This document shows, piece by piece, positions 48,954 to 58,138 of a DNA stretch of 64,000 nt. The number at the start of each line of letters is the position of its first letter. Position 1 is the stretch's first letter. A program made the position numbers and the translations under genes. Origin of the DNA: Streptomyces sp. NBC_00620 (GTDB lineage Bacteria; Actinomycetota; Actinomycetes; Streptomycetales; Streptomycetaceae); assembly GCF_026341825.1 (NCBI RefSeq), contig NZ_JAPENY010000002.1, forward strand, positions 558,001-622,000, read 5' to 3'. A model generated the notes under the pieces. That model worked only from the letters and a program-made list of their open reading frames with translations, was not told the origin of the DNA and searched no databases.

Positions 48954-50264
48954 ATGAGCACACGGATGTGTCATGCACGCGTCATAGCTTCGCTGGTCGG
49001 GTGCACTGCCCTGGTCCTCGCCCTCACGGGCACCACGGCACAAGCGCAGGCCGGCGATCCCGGCCGCCAGACCCTCGCCGCAGGTGACGGCTGGGGCTCC
49101 GAGGGCACCGGCACCACCGGCGGTTCGGCCGCCGACGCCGACCACGTCTACACGGTCACCACCTGGGCCGAGTTCAAGGCCGCGCTCGCCGCGGGCGGCA
49201 CGGCGCCGAAGATCATCAAGGTCAAGGGCACGATCGACCCGGTCGCCGAGGGCTGCGCGGCCTTCGAAGCGACGGGCTACGACTTCGCCGCCTACCTGGA
49301 GAAGTACTCACCGGAGAACTGGGGTCTGGACACCGACCTCACCGGGGAGCCCGCCGACAGCCCCGAAGGACTGCGCGCGGTCTCCGCCGCCAACCAGGAC
49401 AAGGTCATCAAGGCGAACGTCCCCGCCAACACCACCATCCTCGGCGTCGGCAAGAACGCCGGCATCCGGGGCGGCAGCCTCCAGATCAAGGGCGTGGACA
49501 ACGTCATCCTCCGCAACCTCACCTTCGAGGCCCCGCTCGACTGCTTCCCGCAGTGGGACCCGACCGACGGTGCGACCGGCGCGTGGAACTCCGAGTACGA
49601 CGCGGTCGTCGTCTACGGCTCCACCCATGTGTGGATCGACCACAACACCCTGAGCGACGGCCGCTATCCCGACAGCACACTGCCGACCTACTTCGGTGAG
49701 GTCTACCAGCAGCACGACGGCCTCCTCGACATCGTGCGCGGCGCCAACTACGTGACGGCGTCCTGGAATTCCTTCCAGGACCACGACAAGACCCTGATGA
49801 TCGGCAACAGCGACAGCGCCGCCTCGACCGACACCGGCAAGCTCAAGGTCACGCTGCACCACAACCTCTTCGAGGGCATCGTGGAGCGCGCGCCGCGTGT
49901 CCGCTTCGGGCAGGTCGACGCGTACAACAACCACTTCGTGGTCGCCGAGGGCCAGTCGTACTCGTACTCCTTCGGCGTCGGTATCGCCTCGCAGCTGTAC
50001 GCCGAGAAGAACGCCTTCTCGCTGCCGGCCGGCATCAGCGCCGCCAAGACCCTGAAGAAGTGGAGCGAGGCGCCGCTCACCGCCGAGAACAACTACGTCA
50101 ACGGCGTGCTCGTCGACCTGATCGCCGTGCACAACGCGGAGATCCCGGCCGAGACGCTCCAGTCCGGCGCCGGGTGGACGCCGACGCTGCGCACGAAGGT
50201 GGATTCGCCGAGGGCCGTTCCCGGCATCGTCGACCACCGCGCGGGCGCCGGAGAGATCTGCTGA
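48954..50264 (+). CDS. Secreted pectate lyase, PL1
   Basis: 436 residues. Sec signal with core SLVGCTALVLALTG ending AQA-GD. Parallel beta-helix of PL1: ANTTILGVGKNAGIRGGSLQ, VDNVILRNLTFEAPLDCFPQ, EYDAVVVYGSTHVWIDHNTL (Ca-binding Asp), HDGLLDIVRGANYVTASWNS, and the catalytic-Arg region VTLHHNLFEGIVERAPRVRFG. All catalytic features are present. It cleaves polygalacturonate by beta-elimination outside the cell. Three other pectate-lyase modules occur in the locus (PL1-CE8 and two PL9). Confidence 0.95.
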   Translation: MSTRMCHARVIASLVGCTALVLALTGTTAQAQAGDPGRQTLAAGDGWGSEGTGTTGGSAADADHVYTVTTWAEFKAALAAGGTAPKIIKVKGTIDPVAEGCAAFEATGYDFAAYLEKYSPENWGLDTDLTGEPADSPEGLRAVSAANQDKVIKANVPANTTILGVGKNAGIRGGSLQIKGVDNVILRNLTFEAPLDCFPQWDPTDGATGAWNSEYDAVVVYGSTHVWIDHNTLSDGRYPDSTLPTYFGEVYQQHDGLLDIVRGANYVTASWNSFQDHDKTLMIGNSDSAASTDTGKLKVTLHHNLFEGIVERAPRVRFGQVDAYNNHFVVAEGQSYSYSFGVGIASQLYAEKNAFSLPAGISAAKTLKKWSEAPLTAENNYVNGVLVDLIAVHNAEIPAETLQSGAGWTPTLRTKVDSPRAVPGIVDHRAGAGEIC

Positions 50265-50266
50265 CC

Positions 50267-52321
50267 ATGGCCGAACTCCCGCTCAGCAGAAGGGCGTTCG
50301 TCGTCGCGAGCACCGGAGCCGCACTGGCTCTCGGGCTCGCGGCCCCCGCCGCCCGCGCCGCCCGCGTCATGGAACGCGCCCCCTTCGGGCGTTACGGTTC
50401 GCCGTCCGCACGCCTCACCGGACAGACCCTGTACGTCCACCCGGGCGGCCTCGGCGACCACACCACCGTCCAGGCCGCCGTCAACGCCGCGACCGGGAGC
50501 GGCCGTACGCTCGTCATCGCGCCCGGCACCTACCGCGAGACCGTCGCCGTCGGCACCGACCGCACGGAGATGACCTGGATCGGCGCCTCCGAGAACCCGC
50601 GCGATGTCATGATCGTCTACGACAACGCCAACGGCACGCCCAAGCCCGGCGGCGGCACCTACGGCACGACCGGGTCCGCGACCACGACCGTGCAGGCCGA
50701 CGGGTTCACCGCCCGCCGGATCACCTTCGCCAACGACTGGCTGCGCGCCGAACACCCCGAGATCACCGGCACCCAGGCCGTCGCCATCAAGGTGCAGGGC
50801 GACCGCTCGGCCTTCGAGCACTGCCGGTTCCTCGGGCACCAGGACACGCTGTACGCCGACTCGATGGCGCTCGGCACCGTCGCCCGCCAGTACTTCGCGC
50901 ACTGCTTCATCGAGGGCGACGTCGACTTCGTCTTCGGGCGGGCGACGGCCGTGTACGAGCACTGCCACTTCCACACCCTGAACCGCACCGACCTGGCCAC
51001 CGCCCCGTACGGCTTCGTCTTCGCGCCGTCCACCGCCGTCGCCAACCCGCGCGGCTACCTGGTCACCCGGAGCCGTGTCACCAGCGAAGCCCCCGACACC
51101 TACTACAAGTTGGCCCGACCCTGGGTGCCCGGCTCGGACACCACGGCCCGGCCCATGCTGACCGTCCGCGACACCCGTCTCGACGCCGGCATCGACGCGG
51201 TGGCGCCCTACACCAACATGTCGGACACCTATCCGTGGCAGAGCCAGCGGTTCGCCGAGTACCGCAACACGGGTCCAGGGGCCGAGATCAGCGCCCCGGC
51301 CAACCGGCCTCAACTAACCGACGAACAGGCCGAGTTCGCGACGCGTGAGGAGTATCTCGGCGACTGGGCGCCCTGGCGTGGGCGCACTCTCCAGGTCCGT
51401 CCCGGTGGCTCCGTCCAGGCCGCCGTGGACGCCGTGACCGGCCCCGGCTGGACGATCGTCGTGCACCCGGGTATTTATCGCGAAGTCGTCAACATCCCTG
51501 CGAGCAAAGGGGACTTGACGATCCGAGGCGCCAGCCGTGACCCGCGCGCGGCCGTCATCGTCTACGACAACGCCAACGGGACGCAGAAGCCGGACGGTTC
51601 AGGGACGTACGGCACCGCGGGCTCCGCCACCTTCACCTCGGTGGCGCCCGGGCTGACCGTACGAGGGCTGACGATCGCCAACGACTGGCTGCGCGCGGAC
51701 CACCCGGAGATCACCGGAACGCAGGCCGTCGCCGCATACGTCACCGGCGACCGCTCGTCCTTCTCACAGGTACGCCTGCTGGCCCACCAGGACACCCTGT
51801 TCGCGGACACCACGGCGCTCACCTCCTTCGACCGGCAGTACTACCGCGACTGCTACATCGAGGGCGACGTCGACTTCGTCTTCGGGCGGGCCACCGCCGT
51901 CTTCGAGCGCTGTCACTTCCACACCCTCGACCGGGACGTCACCTTCAGACCCGAGGGGATGGTCTTCGCGCCCTCCACGGCCCGCGCGAACCCGTACGGC
52001 TTCCTGGCCGTGGGCGGCCGGATCACATCCGGCGCCGAGGACGGGGCGTACAAGATCGCGCGGCCCTGGGTGCCCTCGTACGAGACGACGGCCTGGCCCT
52101 CACTCGTCGTACGGGAGACCCGACTCGGCGCCGGCATCGACGCGACCACGCCCTACATCAACATGCGCGAGGCCTACCCGTGGCAGACCATGCGCTTTCG
52201 CGAGTACCGCAACACAGGCCCCGGCGCGGAGATCACCGTGCCGGAGAACCGCCCCCAACTCACGGACGCCGAGGCCGAGGCGCACACCCGTGCGGCGTAT
52301 CTCGGCGACTGGCGCCCGTGA
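50267..52321 (+). CDS. Secreted tandem CE8-CE8 pectin methylesterase
   Basis: 684 residues; ATG two bases after the PL1 stop. Signal peptide with LSRRAFVV (possible Tat) ending ARA-AR. Two CE8 modules at about 50-350 and 365-684, each with all active residues: TQAVAIKVQGDRS and TQAVAAYVTGDRS (Gln), GHQDTLYAD and AHQDTLFAD (Gln-Asp), two copies of YIEGDVDFVFGRATAV or FIEGDVDFVFGRATAV (nucleophile Asp), LARPWVPG and IARPWVPS (Arg). The modules are very alike, so an internal duplication is likely. It demethylates pectin for the lyases. Confidence 0.94.
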   Translation: MAELPLSRRAFVVASTGAALALGLAAPAARAARVMERAPFGRYGSPSARLTGQTLYVHPGGLGDHTTVQAAVNAATGSGRTLVIAPGTYRETVAVGTDRTEMTWIGASENPRDVMIVYDNANGTPKPGGGTYGTTGSATTTVQADGFTARRITFANDWLRAEHPEITGTQAVAIKVQGDRSAFEHCRFLGHQDTLYADSMALGTVARQYFAHCFIEGDVDFVFGRATAVYEHCHFHTLNRTDLATAPYGFVFAPSTAVANPRGYLVTRSRVTSEAPDTYYKLARPWVPGSDTTARPMLTVRDTRLDAGIDAVAPYTNMSDTYPWQSQRFAEYRNTGPGAEISAPANRPQLTDEQAEFATREEYLGDWAPWRGRTLQVRPGGSVQAAVDAVTGPGWTIVVHPGIYREVVNIPASKGDLTIRGASRDPRAAVIVYDNANGTQKPDGSGTYGTAGSATFTSVAPGLTVRGLTIANDWLRADHPEITGTQAVAAYVTGDRSSFSQVRLLAHQDTLFADTTALTSFDRQYYRDCYIEGDVDFVFGRATAVFERCHFHTLDRDVTFRPEGMVFAPSTARANPYGFLAVGGRITSGAEDGAYKIARPWVPSYETTAWPSLVVRETRLGAGIDATTPYINMREAYPWQTMRFREYRNTGPGAEITVPENRPQLTDAEAEAHTRAAYLGDWRP

Positions 52322-52372
52322 ACTCCCCGTACAGATCGCTGAATCGCTGAATCGACGAAAGGACCGCACTCC

Positions 52373-53485
52373 ATGTCTCGTCGTACCGCTCTCTCCCTCG
52401 GCGCCGCCCTGGCGCTGGGCGCAGGCCTCGCCGCACTCCCCACCCAGGCCCAGGCCGCGACCGTCGTCGTGGACACCACCGCCGAGCTGACCAGCGCGAT
52501 CTCCGGCGCGAGCGCCGGCACGGTCATCCAGGTGCGCGCCGGCACGTACTACCCGACGGCCACGCTCCAGTCGACGGCCAACGGCACCTCGTCGAGCCCG
52601 GTCACCCTCCAGGCGTACGGCTCGGAGACGGTGAAGATCGACGGCTCCTCGCTGCCCGCCGGCGCCTGGATCTTCAAGCTGACCGCCGACTACTGGAACG
52701 TCTCGGGCATCACCTTCCAGAACTCGCCGGACAGCGCCGTCGTCTGCCAGTCCTGCACCGGCACGGTGTGGAGCAACATCAAGACCATCAACGGCGGCGA
52801 CTCCGGCTTCACGCTCACCGGCGACGGCACCGTCAACAACACGGTCAGGAACATCGACTCCTACGGCCACTACGACGCCGCCACCCACGGCGAGAACGCG
52901 GACGGCGTGGCCGTGAAGTTCGGCTCCGGCACCGGGAACCTGATCACCGGCGCCCGCCTCTACAACAACTCGGACGACGGCCTCGACTTCTGGTCCTTCT
53001 CCTCGCCCGTCACCGTCGAGCACACCTGGGCCTTCGGCAACGGCAGGAACCGCTGGTCCGACTCGGCCTTCGCGGGCGACGGCAACGGCTACAAGCTGGG
53101 CGGCGACGGCGAGGTCGTCGCGCACGTCGTCAACAACTCCGCCGCCTGGGACAACGCGGGCAGCGGCTTCACCGAGAACTCCAACACCGGCGCGATCGTC
53201 ATCAACCGCACCACCGCGTACGCCAACGGCAAGTACGGCTACTACTTCGCCACCAGCTCCGCGAAGCTCGGCAAGAACCTCGCCGTGAGCAACGGCTCGG
53301 CGGCCGTCTCCAAGGGCTCCTCGGTGACCTCCGCCGGCAACAACTGGGACTCCGGCATCTCCACCCCGTCCTTCATCTCCACGGACGCGTCCACCACGTA
53401 CAACTCCCGCCAGTCCGGCGGCGCGCTGCCCGCGACGACGTTCCTGACGACGGGGTCCACGACGATCGGCGCCACGATGAACTGA
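52373..53485 (+). CDS. Secreted pectate lyase, PL9 type (copy 1)
   Basis: 370 residues. Signal peptide ends AQA-AT near residue 28. Right-handed beta-helix of PL9: Ca and catalytic region GENADGVAVKFGSGTGNLIT, LYNNSDDGLDFWSFSSPVTV (Asp cluster), WAFGNGRNRWSDSAFAGDGN, GNGYKLGGDGEVVAHVVNNS with the catalytic Lys. It cleaves polygalacturonate or rhamnogalacturonan regions; PL9 uses Lys rather than Arg as base. A close paralogue lies at 56831. Last gene of the plus-strand pectin run. Confidence 0.9.
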   Translation: MSRRTALSLGAALALGAGLAALPTQAQAATVVVDTTAELTSAISGASAGTVIQVRAGTYYPTATLQSTANGTSSSPVTLQAYGSETVKIDGSSLPAGAWIFKLTADYWNVSGITFQNSPDSAVVCQSCTGTVWSNIKTINGGDSGFTLTGDGTVNNTVRNIDSYGHYDAATHGENADGVAVKFGSGTGNLITGARLYNNSDDGLDFWSFSSPVTVEHTWAFGNGRNRWSDSAFAGDGNGYKLGGDGEVVAHVVNNSAAWDNAGSGFTENSNTGAIVINRTTAYANGKYGYYFATSSAKLGKNLAVSNGSAAVSKGSSVTSAGNNWDSGISTPSFISTDASTTYNSRQSGGALPATTFLTTGSTTIGATMN

Positions 53486-53495
53486 AACCGGCCAG

Positions 53496-53558
53496 AGAGC
53501 GCGAGGCCTAAAGGTTGTCTATGAACTCGGTAACCATCAGGCAACGAGTCTCGCGCTC
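53496..53558. terminator. Weak hairpin, possible end of the pectin operon
   Basis: GAGCGCGAG (53496-53504) and CTCGCGCTC (53550-53558) are a perfect 9-bp inverted repeat, but the 45-base loop is long; within it GGTT and AACC can pair. It starts 11 bases after the PL9 stop. Confidence 0.35.
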
Positions 53559-53567
53559 GGGCGGGTT

Positions 53568-53579
53568 ACGCGCGTAGAA
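53568..53579 (+). promoter_or_regulatory. ACGCGCGTAGAA motif at the acid phosphatase start
   Basis: The 12-base motif found twice upstream of the secreted nuclease occurs here 7 bases before the ATG. No ribosome site is present, so the motif may be part of a leaderless promoter or an operator at the transcription start. Confidence 0.45.
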
Positions 53580-53586
53580 ACCTGTC

Positions 53587-54381
53587 ATGCATAAGCCACT
53601 GCGTATAGCGGCCATCGCCGCCACCTGTGCCGTCGCCGGTGCCGCCCTGTACGGCACCGGTGTCGCCACCGCCGACCAGTCGACGGCGAACAGCACCACC
53701 GAGCCCCACAACATCGGGCTCCTGGTCCAGGAGATCGACACCTACTACGGCACCACGCTCGACAGCAATGGCGTGTATCAGGCGTCCAAGGACAGCCCGT
53801 ACGCCAAGGACCTCGCGCGCATCGAGGCCGACGCGAAGAAGTACATCAAGAAGGTCGCGGACAAGGCGAAGCACAAGGGCGAGAAGCCCGCGGTCGTCTT
53901 CGACATCGACGACACGCTGCTGCTCTCCCTCGACTACGAGAAGAAGTCCAATTACACGTACAGCTCGGCCACTTGGGCCGAGTACGTGGCCAAGGCCGAC
54001 CGTCCGGCCGTCTTCGGCACCCCCGAACTCGTCGCGTACGCCGAGTCCAAGGGTGTCGAGGTCTTCTACAACTCGGGCCTGAAGGAGTCGCAGCGCGCCT
54101 CCGCGGTCGCGAACCTGAAGAAGGTCGGCGCCGACATCAATCTCGACGCCGACCACATGTTCCTCAAGGACGCGGCCAACCCGCCGTCGTACCTGAGCGC
54201 CTGCGCCACCGCCGCCGCCTGGAACTGCACCACCGTGCAGTACAAGTCCGGCACCCGCAAGCACATCGAGTCCCTCGGGTACGACGTCGTCGCCAACTTC
54301 GGCGACCAGTACTCCGACCTCGAGGGCGGCTACGCCGACAAGACGTACAAGCTCCCGAACCCGACGTACTACGTCAGCTAA
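53587..54381 (+). CDS. Secreted HAD-superfamily (class III B) acid phosphatase
   Basis: 264 residues. Signal peptide with core AAIAATCAVAGAALYGTG ending near ATA-DQ. HAD motif I is VVFDIDDTLL near residue 105; motif II lies in VFYNSGLKESQR; the C-terminal acidic motif is VVANFGDQYSDLEGG. The order and two-part cap match class B/IIIB non-specific acid phosphatases. It should free phosphate from organic esters outside the cell. It shares an upstream motif with the nuclease at 9728. Its end overlaps the convergent GH43 gene by four bases. Confidence 0.9.
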   Translation: MHKPLRIAAIAATCAVAGAALYGTGVATADQSTANSTTEPHNIGLLVQEIDTYYGTTLDSNGVYQASKDSPYAKDLARIEADAKKYIKKVADKAKHKGEKPAVVFDIDDTLLLSLDYEKKSNYTYSSATWAEYVAKADRPAVFGTPELVAYAESKGVEVFYNSGLKESQRASAVANLKKVGADINLDADHMFLKDAANPPSYLSACATAAAWNCTTVQYKSGTRKHIESLGYDVVANFGDQYSDLEGGYADKTYKLPNPTYYVS

Positions 54382-56594
54382 TTCGTAGATGTAGATACGG
54401 GCTTGATCGACTCCAGGGTCGGCACCACCGGCTCAATCGTTCCGTCGGCCGCGAACGTCATGCGGTCGATGGTCGTCTCCCGGTGTGTGCCGTCCCCGCC
54501 CGGCTTTCCGGGACCGTTCAGGGCGAACCGGTGGTAGACGATGTACCAGTCGTCCGTGCCGGGGGTGTTCACCACGGAGTGGTGGCCGGTCCCCTTGATG
54601 CCGTACTCGGGGCGCTTGGACAGGATCGTGCCCCGCTTGGTCCACGGGCCGAGCGGGGACGGTCCCGTCGCGTAGGCGACGTGGTAGTTCTCGCTGCGGG
54701 TGTCGTCCTCGGACCACATGAAGTAGTAAGTGCCCTGGCGCTTCACGACGAAGGACCCCTCGCGGAAGTCCGCCTGGGTGATGTCCTGCACCTTCGCGGC
54801 GTCGAACGACACCATGTCGTCGTTGAGCGGCACGACATATCCGCGCCCGTTGCCCCAGTAGAGATACGACTGTCCGTCGTCGTCCGTGAACACCGCCGGG
54901 TCGATCATCTGGCCCGTCAACTGGCCTTTCGCGACCAGAGGTTTGCCCAGCGCGTCCTTGAAGGGGCCCGCCGGGGAGTCGGCCACCGCGACGCCGATCT
55001 GCTGCTCCGCGCAGAAGTAGAAGTAGTACTTGCCGTCGCGCTCGGCGATCGCCGGGGCCCAGGCGTTCTTGTCGGCCCACGACACGTCGGGACCCAGGTC
55101 CAGGATCACACCGTGGTCCTTCCAGTGGACGAGGTCCTTCGACGAGTACGCCTTGAAGCTCGTCCCGCTCCAGCCCGCGTAGCCGTCCGTCGTCGGATAG
55201 ATCCAGTAACGGCCGTCCAGGTACTGGACGTCAGGGTCGGCGTTCAGCCCGGGAAGCACGGGACTTCGCGTGGGCACCGCCTCCACCGTCCACGTCCGGC
55301 TCGTTCCGTCCGCCGCCGTCACGGTGTACTTCTGGGGCTTGCGGAAGTCCCGGCGGGTACCGGAGGCGGGCGTGACCGTTGCACCCGCACCGACCCACAG
55401 ACGCGGGGCGAGCCCCGACGGATCGGCGTCCGCCTTCATCGGCAGCACCACCTTCGAGGAGGCTTCGGTGACGATCGCGTACCCCTTCTGCCCGCGTGCC
55501 GTCGCGTCCACGACCGACGTCGGGCTCACCGGATACGCGGCCATCAACCGGTCGTACTCCGCCTGCGTCACCGGCATCACCGTGCCGTGCCGGGGGCTGG
55601 CCGGCAGCTGGTAGTCCGTCGACATCGTCCAGTCACCTGAGTCGAGATCGGTCGTCTCGAAGGGCACGTAGCCCCGGCCGCCGTACTCGTCGATGAACAG
55701 GTACCACTTTTCCTCGGTGTTGGACTTGAAGACCGTCGGGCCCTCGCCGCGGTCGATCGAGCCGCTGCCGATGCAGTCGGCCACGAAGTCGTACGAGGTG
55801 TCGGTGAGGCTGGTCGACTTCTCCCCGGTGATGAACTTCGAGCAGGGGCTGGAGGAGGTGGGGTCGCGCTCGTCCTTGGTGTAGCGGTAGTAACTGCCCT
55901 TGTTCTTGATGACCGTTGAGTCGATCACCGAGTAGCCGGGGTCGTCCCAGACCTTCGGCTCGCTGAAGGTGCGGAAGTCCTTCGTGGTGGCGTACAGCAT
56001 CTTGTTGTACGTCGATCCGGTGTGGTCCGGGTCGTCCTCGGCGTAGAGCTTCGAGGCCCAGAAGACGACGTACTCGCCGAGCGACTCGTCCCAATAGGCC
56101 TCCGGGGCCCAGGTGTTGCCCGCGGTGTCAGGGGAGACCTTCACCAGGCGCTGGTCGGTCCAGTGGACCAGGTCGGTGGACTCCCAGATCATGATGGACT
56201 TGCTGCCGTGGCGCTGGACGTAGTCCCAACTGCCGCTGGAGTTGCGGTACATCTTCAGGTCGGTGGCGATCAGATAGAACTTGTCGCCCTCGGGGGAGCG
56301 GATCACGAACGGGTCGCGCAGCCCCTTCTCGCCGAGCTCGGAGGTGAGGACGGGCTTTCCGGCGTTGAGCTCGCGCCAGTGCAGCGGGTCGTTGCCGCGG
56401 CTGAGGGCGTAGCGGATCTGCTCGCCGTCGGCGGTGCCCTCACCGGTGAAGTAGGCGAAGAGGTAGCCGGCGTACTTCTGCTTGGTCACGTGGGGTGCTC
56501 CGGGTTGAGCGGCGGGGCTTGGCGGGGCGGCGAGCAGGCTCAGCAAGAGGGCGAACAGAGGGACCAGGAGCGTGCGGGCAGTGCGGCTTCGCAT
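54378..56594 (-). CDS. Secreted protein with two GH43 modules
   Basis: 738 residues, Sec signal ending AAQ near residue 29. Module 1 (about 40-345): GLRDPFVIRSPEGDKFYLIA, NTWAPEAYWDESLGEYVVFW, SVIDSTVIKNKGSYYRY, with a late EGPTVFKS acid Glu. A beta-sandwich of about 80 residues resembling a bacterial Ig-like domain follows (LWVGAGATVTPASGTRRDFR, YTVTAADGTSRTWTVEA). Module 2 (about 455-735): LNADPDVQYLDGRYWIYPTT, KNAWAPAIAERDGKYYFYFC, FREGSFVVKRQGTYYFMWSE. Both look active. Likely arabinanase or exo-arabinofuranosidase acting on pectin side chains. The PL9 gene diverges from it. Confidence 0.88.
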   Translation of the reverse strand: MRSRTARTLLVPLFALLLSLLAAPPSPAAQPGAPHVTKQKYAGYLFAYFTGEGTADGEQIRYALSRGNDPLHWRELNAGKPVLTSELGEKGLRDPFVIRSPEGDKFYLIATDLKMYRNSSGSWDYVQRHGSKSIMIWESTDLVHWTDQRLVKVSPDTAGNTWAPEAYWDESLGEYVVFWASKLYAEDDPDHTGSTYNKMLYATTKDFRTFSEPKVWDDPGYSVIDSTVIKNKGSYYRYTKDERDPTSSSPCSKFITGEKSTSLTDTSYDFVADCIGSGSIDRGEGPTVFKSNTEEKWYLFIDEYGGRGYVPFETTDLDSGDWTMSTDYQLPASPRHGTVMPVTQAEYDRLMAAYPVSPTSVVDATARGQKGYAIVTEASSKVVLPMKADADPSGLAPRLWVGAGATVTPASGTRRDFRKPQKYTVTAADGTSRTWTVEAVPTRSPVLPGLNADPDVQYLDGRYWIYPTTDGYAGWSGTSFKAYSSKDLVHWKDHGVILDLGPDVSWADKNAWAPAIAERDGKYYFYFCAEQQIGVAVADSPAGPFKDALGKPLVAKGQLTGQMIDPAVFTDDDGQSYLYWGNGRGYVVPLNDDMVSFDAAKVQDITQADFREGSFVVKRQGTYYFMWSEDDTRSENYHVAYATGPSPLGPWTKRGTILSKRPEYGIKGTGHHSVVNTPGTDDWYIVYHRFALNGPGKPGGDGTHRETTIDRMTFAADGTIEPVVPTLESIKPVSTSTN

Positions 56595-56698
56595 GACACA
56601 TCCTGTGGGGGTCTGATGGATTCTGTTGGATGAACCGTCTTCGGAGTGTCAACAGTTGGGGACGGTGCGTCAATCGATGCGGGCGGGACGGGAGCGAG

Positions 56699-56709
56699 CG
56701 AAAATTTCG
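56699..56709. promoter_or_regulatory. CGAAAATTTCG palindrome between GH43 and PL9
   Basis: CGAAA-A-TTTCG is a perfect 5+1+5 palindrome, extended to a second 7-bp repeat GCGAAAA/TTTTCGC (56698-56704, 56714-56720). This CGAAAnTTTCG form is the kind of operator bound by LacI-type repressors of Streptomyces polysaccharide genes. It lies in the 236-base gap shared by the divergent GH43 and PL9 genes and could control both. Confidence 0.6.
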
Positions 56710-56830
56710 ATCGTTTTCGCGGGGGCTCGGCAACCCTTTCCGGCGCGGCGGCGACCAGAGAACAGAAGCGGGCCGGGGCGGCCCCTCCGGCCCGCTTCGC
56801 ACCCCCATTCCCCAGGAAAGGAACCGCCCC

Positions 56831-57988
56831 GTGCGTCAGAGCATCGGACGCCATCGCAAGACCCGCACACTCTCGATCGCCGCCGCGGTGGCCGTCGCCG
56901 CGGGGGCGGGTGGCGTCTACCTCGGCCTCTCGGACAGCGGCGAGGCGCAGGCCGCGGGCACCACGGTCACCGTCTCCAGCACCGCTCAGCTGGAATCGGC
57001 CGTCGCGAACGCCGCCGCCGGTACGACCATCCAGGTGCGCGCCGGTACGTACACCCCGGCGAACGCCCTCAAGTCCACCGCGAACGGCACCAGTTCGGCC
57101 CGGATCACGCTCACCGCGTACGGCAGCGAGAAGGTGAAGATCGACGGCTCCAAGCTGGCCGCCGGCTCCTGGCTCGCCGGCATCTACGGCGACTACTGGA
57201 CCGTCCAGAACATCACCTGGCAGAACTCGCCCGCCCAGGGCTTCGTCGTCACCTCGTCCGTCGGCGGCATCTTCAAGAACCTCGTCACCGCGAACAACGG
57301 CGACTCCGGCTTCACCCTGCGCGGCGACGGCACGACGAACAACCTCGTGCAGAACCTGGACAGTTACGGCAACTACGACGCCGCGGGGCACGGGCAGAAC
57401 GCCGACGGAATCGCCGTCAAGTTCGGGTCCGGCACCGGCAACAAGATCACTGGCGCCCGGCTCTACAACAACTCGGACGACGGCCTCGACCTGTGGCAGT
57501 TCTCCTCGCCGGTCACCATCGACCACTCCTGGGCCTTCGGCAACGGCAAGAACCGCTGGAGCGACGCGGCCTTCGAGGGCAACGGCAACGGCTTCAAGCT
57601 GGGCGGCGGGGGCGTCACCGTCGCGCACGTCGTGAACAACAACGCGGCCTGGGACAACACGCTGAACGGCTTCACGGAGAACTCCAACACCGGGGCGATC
57701 GTGTTGAACCGCAACACCGCGTACGCCAACACGGAGGCGGGGTTCTACTTCGCCACGGGGAAGGCGCGGCTCGCGCGGAACCTTGCGGTGAGCAACAAGG
57801 GGGGCCTGGACAAGCTCGGTTCGTCGACCGTGTCCGCGGCCAACAACTGGGACAGCGGTGTCTCGACGCCTGTGTTCAAGTCGACGGACGCCGCGACCGC
57901 TTATGCCTCCCGGCAGTCGAGCGGTTCTCTCCCCTCGACCACGTTTCTCACTACTGGCTCGACCACTATTGGCTCGACCATGAACTAG
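56831..57988 (+). CDS. Secreted pectate lyase, PL9 type (copy 2)
   Basis: 385 residues from the GTG at 56831, chosen because AGGAAAGGA lies upstream; the open frame back to 56630 reads as non-coding. Signal anchor/peptide with core SIAAAVAVAAGAGGVYLGL ending near AQA-AG. PL9 motifs as in copy 1: GQNADGIAVKFGSGTGNKIT, LYNNSDDGLDLWQFSSPVTI, WAFGNGKNRWSDAAFEGNGN, GNGFKLGGGGVTVAHVVNNN. The two paralogues share even the C-terminal SRQS-G-LP-TTFLTTGSTTIG tail. Behind a separate, probably LacI-type, control site. Confidence 0.9.
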   Translation: MRQSIGRHRKTRTLSIAAAVAVAAGAGGVYLGLSDSGEAQAAGTTVTVSSTAQLESAVANAAAGTTIQVRAGTYTPANALKSTANGTSSARITLTAYGSEKVKIDGSKLAAGSWLAGIYGDYWTVQNITWQNSPAQGFVVTSSVGGIFKNLVTANNGDSGFTLRGDGTTNNLVQNLDSYGNYDAAGHGQNADGIAVKFGSGTGNKITGARLYNNSDDGLDLWQFSSPVTIDHSWAFGNGKNRWSDAAFEGNGNGFKLGGGGVTVAHVVNNNAAWDNTLNGFTENSNTGAIVLNRNTAYANTEAGFYFATGKARLARNLAVSNKGGLDKLGSSTVSAANNWDSGVSTPVFKSTDAATAYASRQSSGSLPSTTFLTTGSTTIGSTMN

Positions 57989-58013
57989 GCCGGTTCTGAG
58001 GCTGCGGGCTGCA

Positions 58014-58044
58014 TGTGGCTGGTCGCGCAGTTCCCCGCGCCCCT
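58014..58044. repeat. Dispersed Streptomyces intergenic repeat, copy 2
   Basis: Identical over 31 bases to 48073-48103. Here it continues into a degenerate CCTAAAGGGCCGCGC-type tandem (58041-58082). Lies just after the second PL9 gene. Confidence 0.8.
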
Positions 58045-58083
58045 AAAGGGCCGCGCCCCTAAGGGGCCGCGCTCCTAAAGGGC

Positions 58084-58117
58084 GAACGCCCCGCCGGTCG
58101 TCACCGGCGGGGCGTTC
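58084..58117. terminator. Bidirectional terminator between PL9 and PL4
   Basis: GAACGCCCCGCCGGT (58084-58098) pairs perfectly with 58103-58117, with a 4-base loop CGTC. It lies between the convergent PL9 and PL4 genes. Confidence 0.88.
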
Positions 58118-58138
58118 CTCTGCTTGGCCGAGGGGGGC

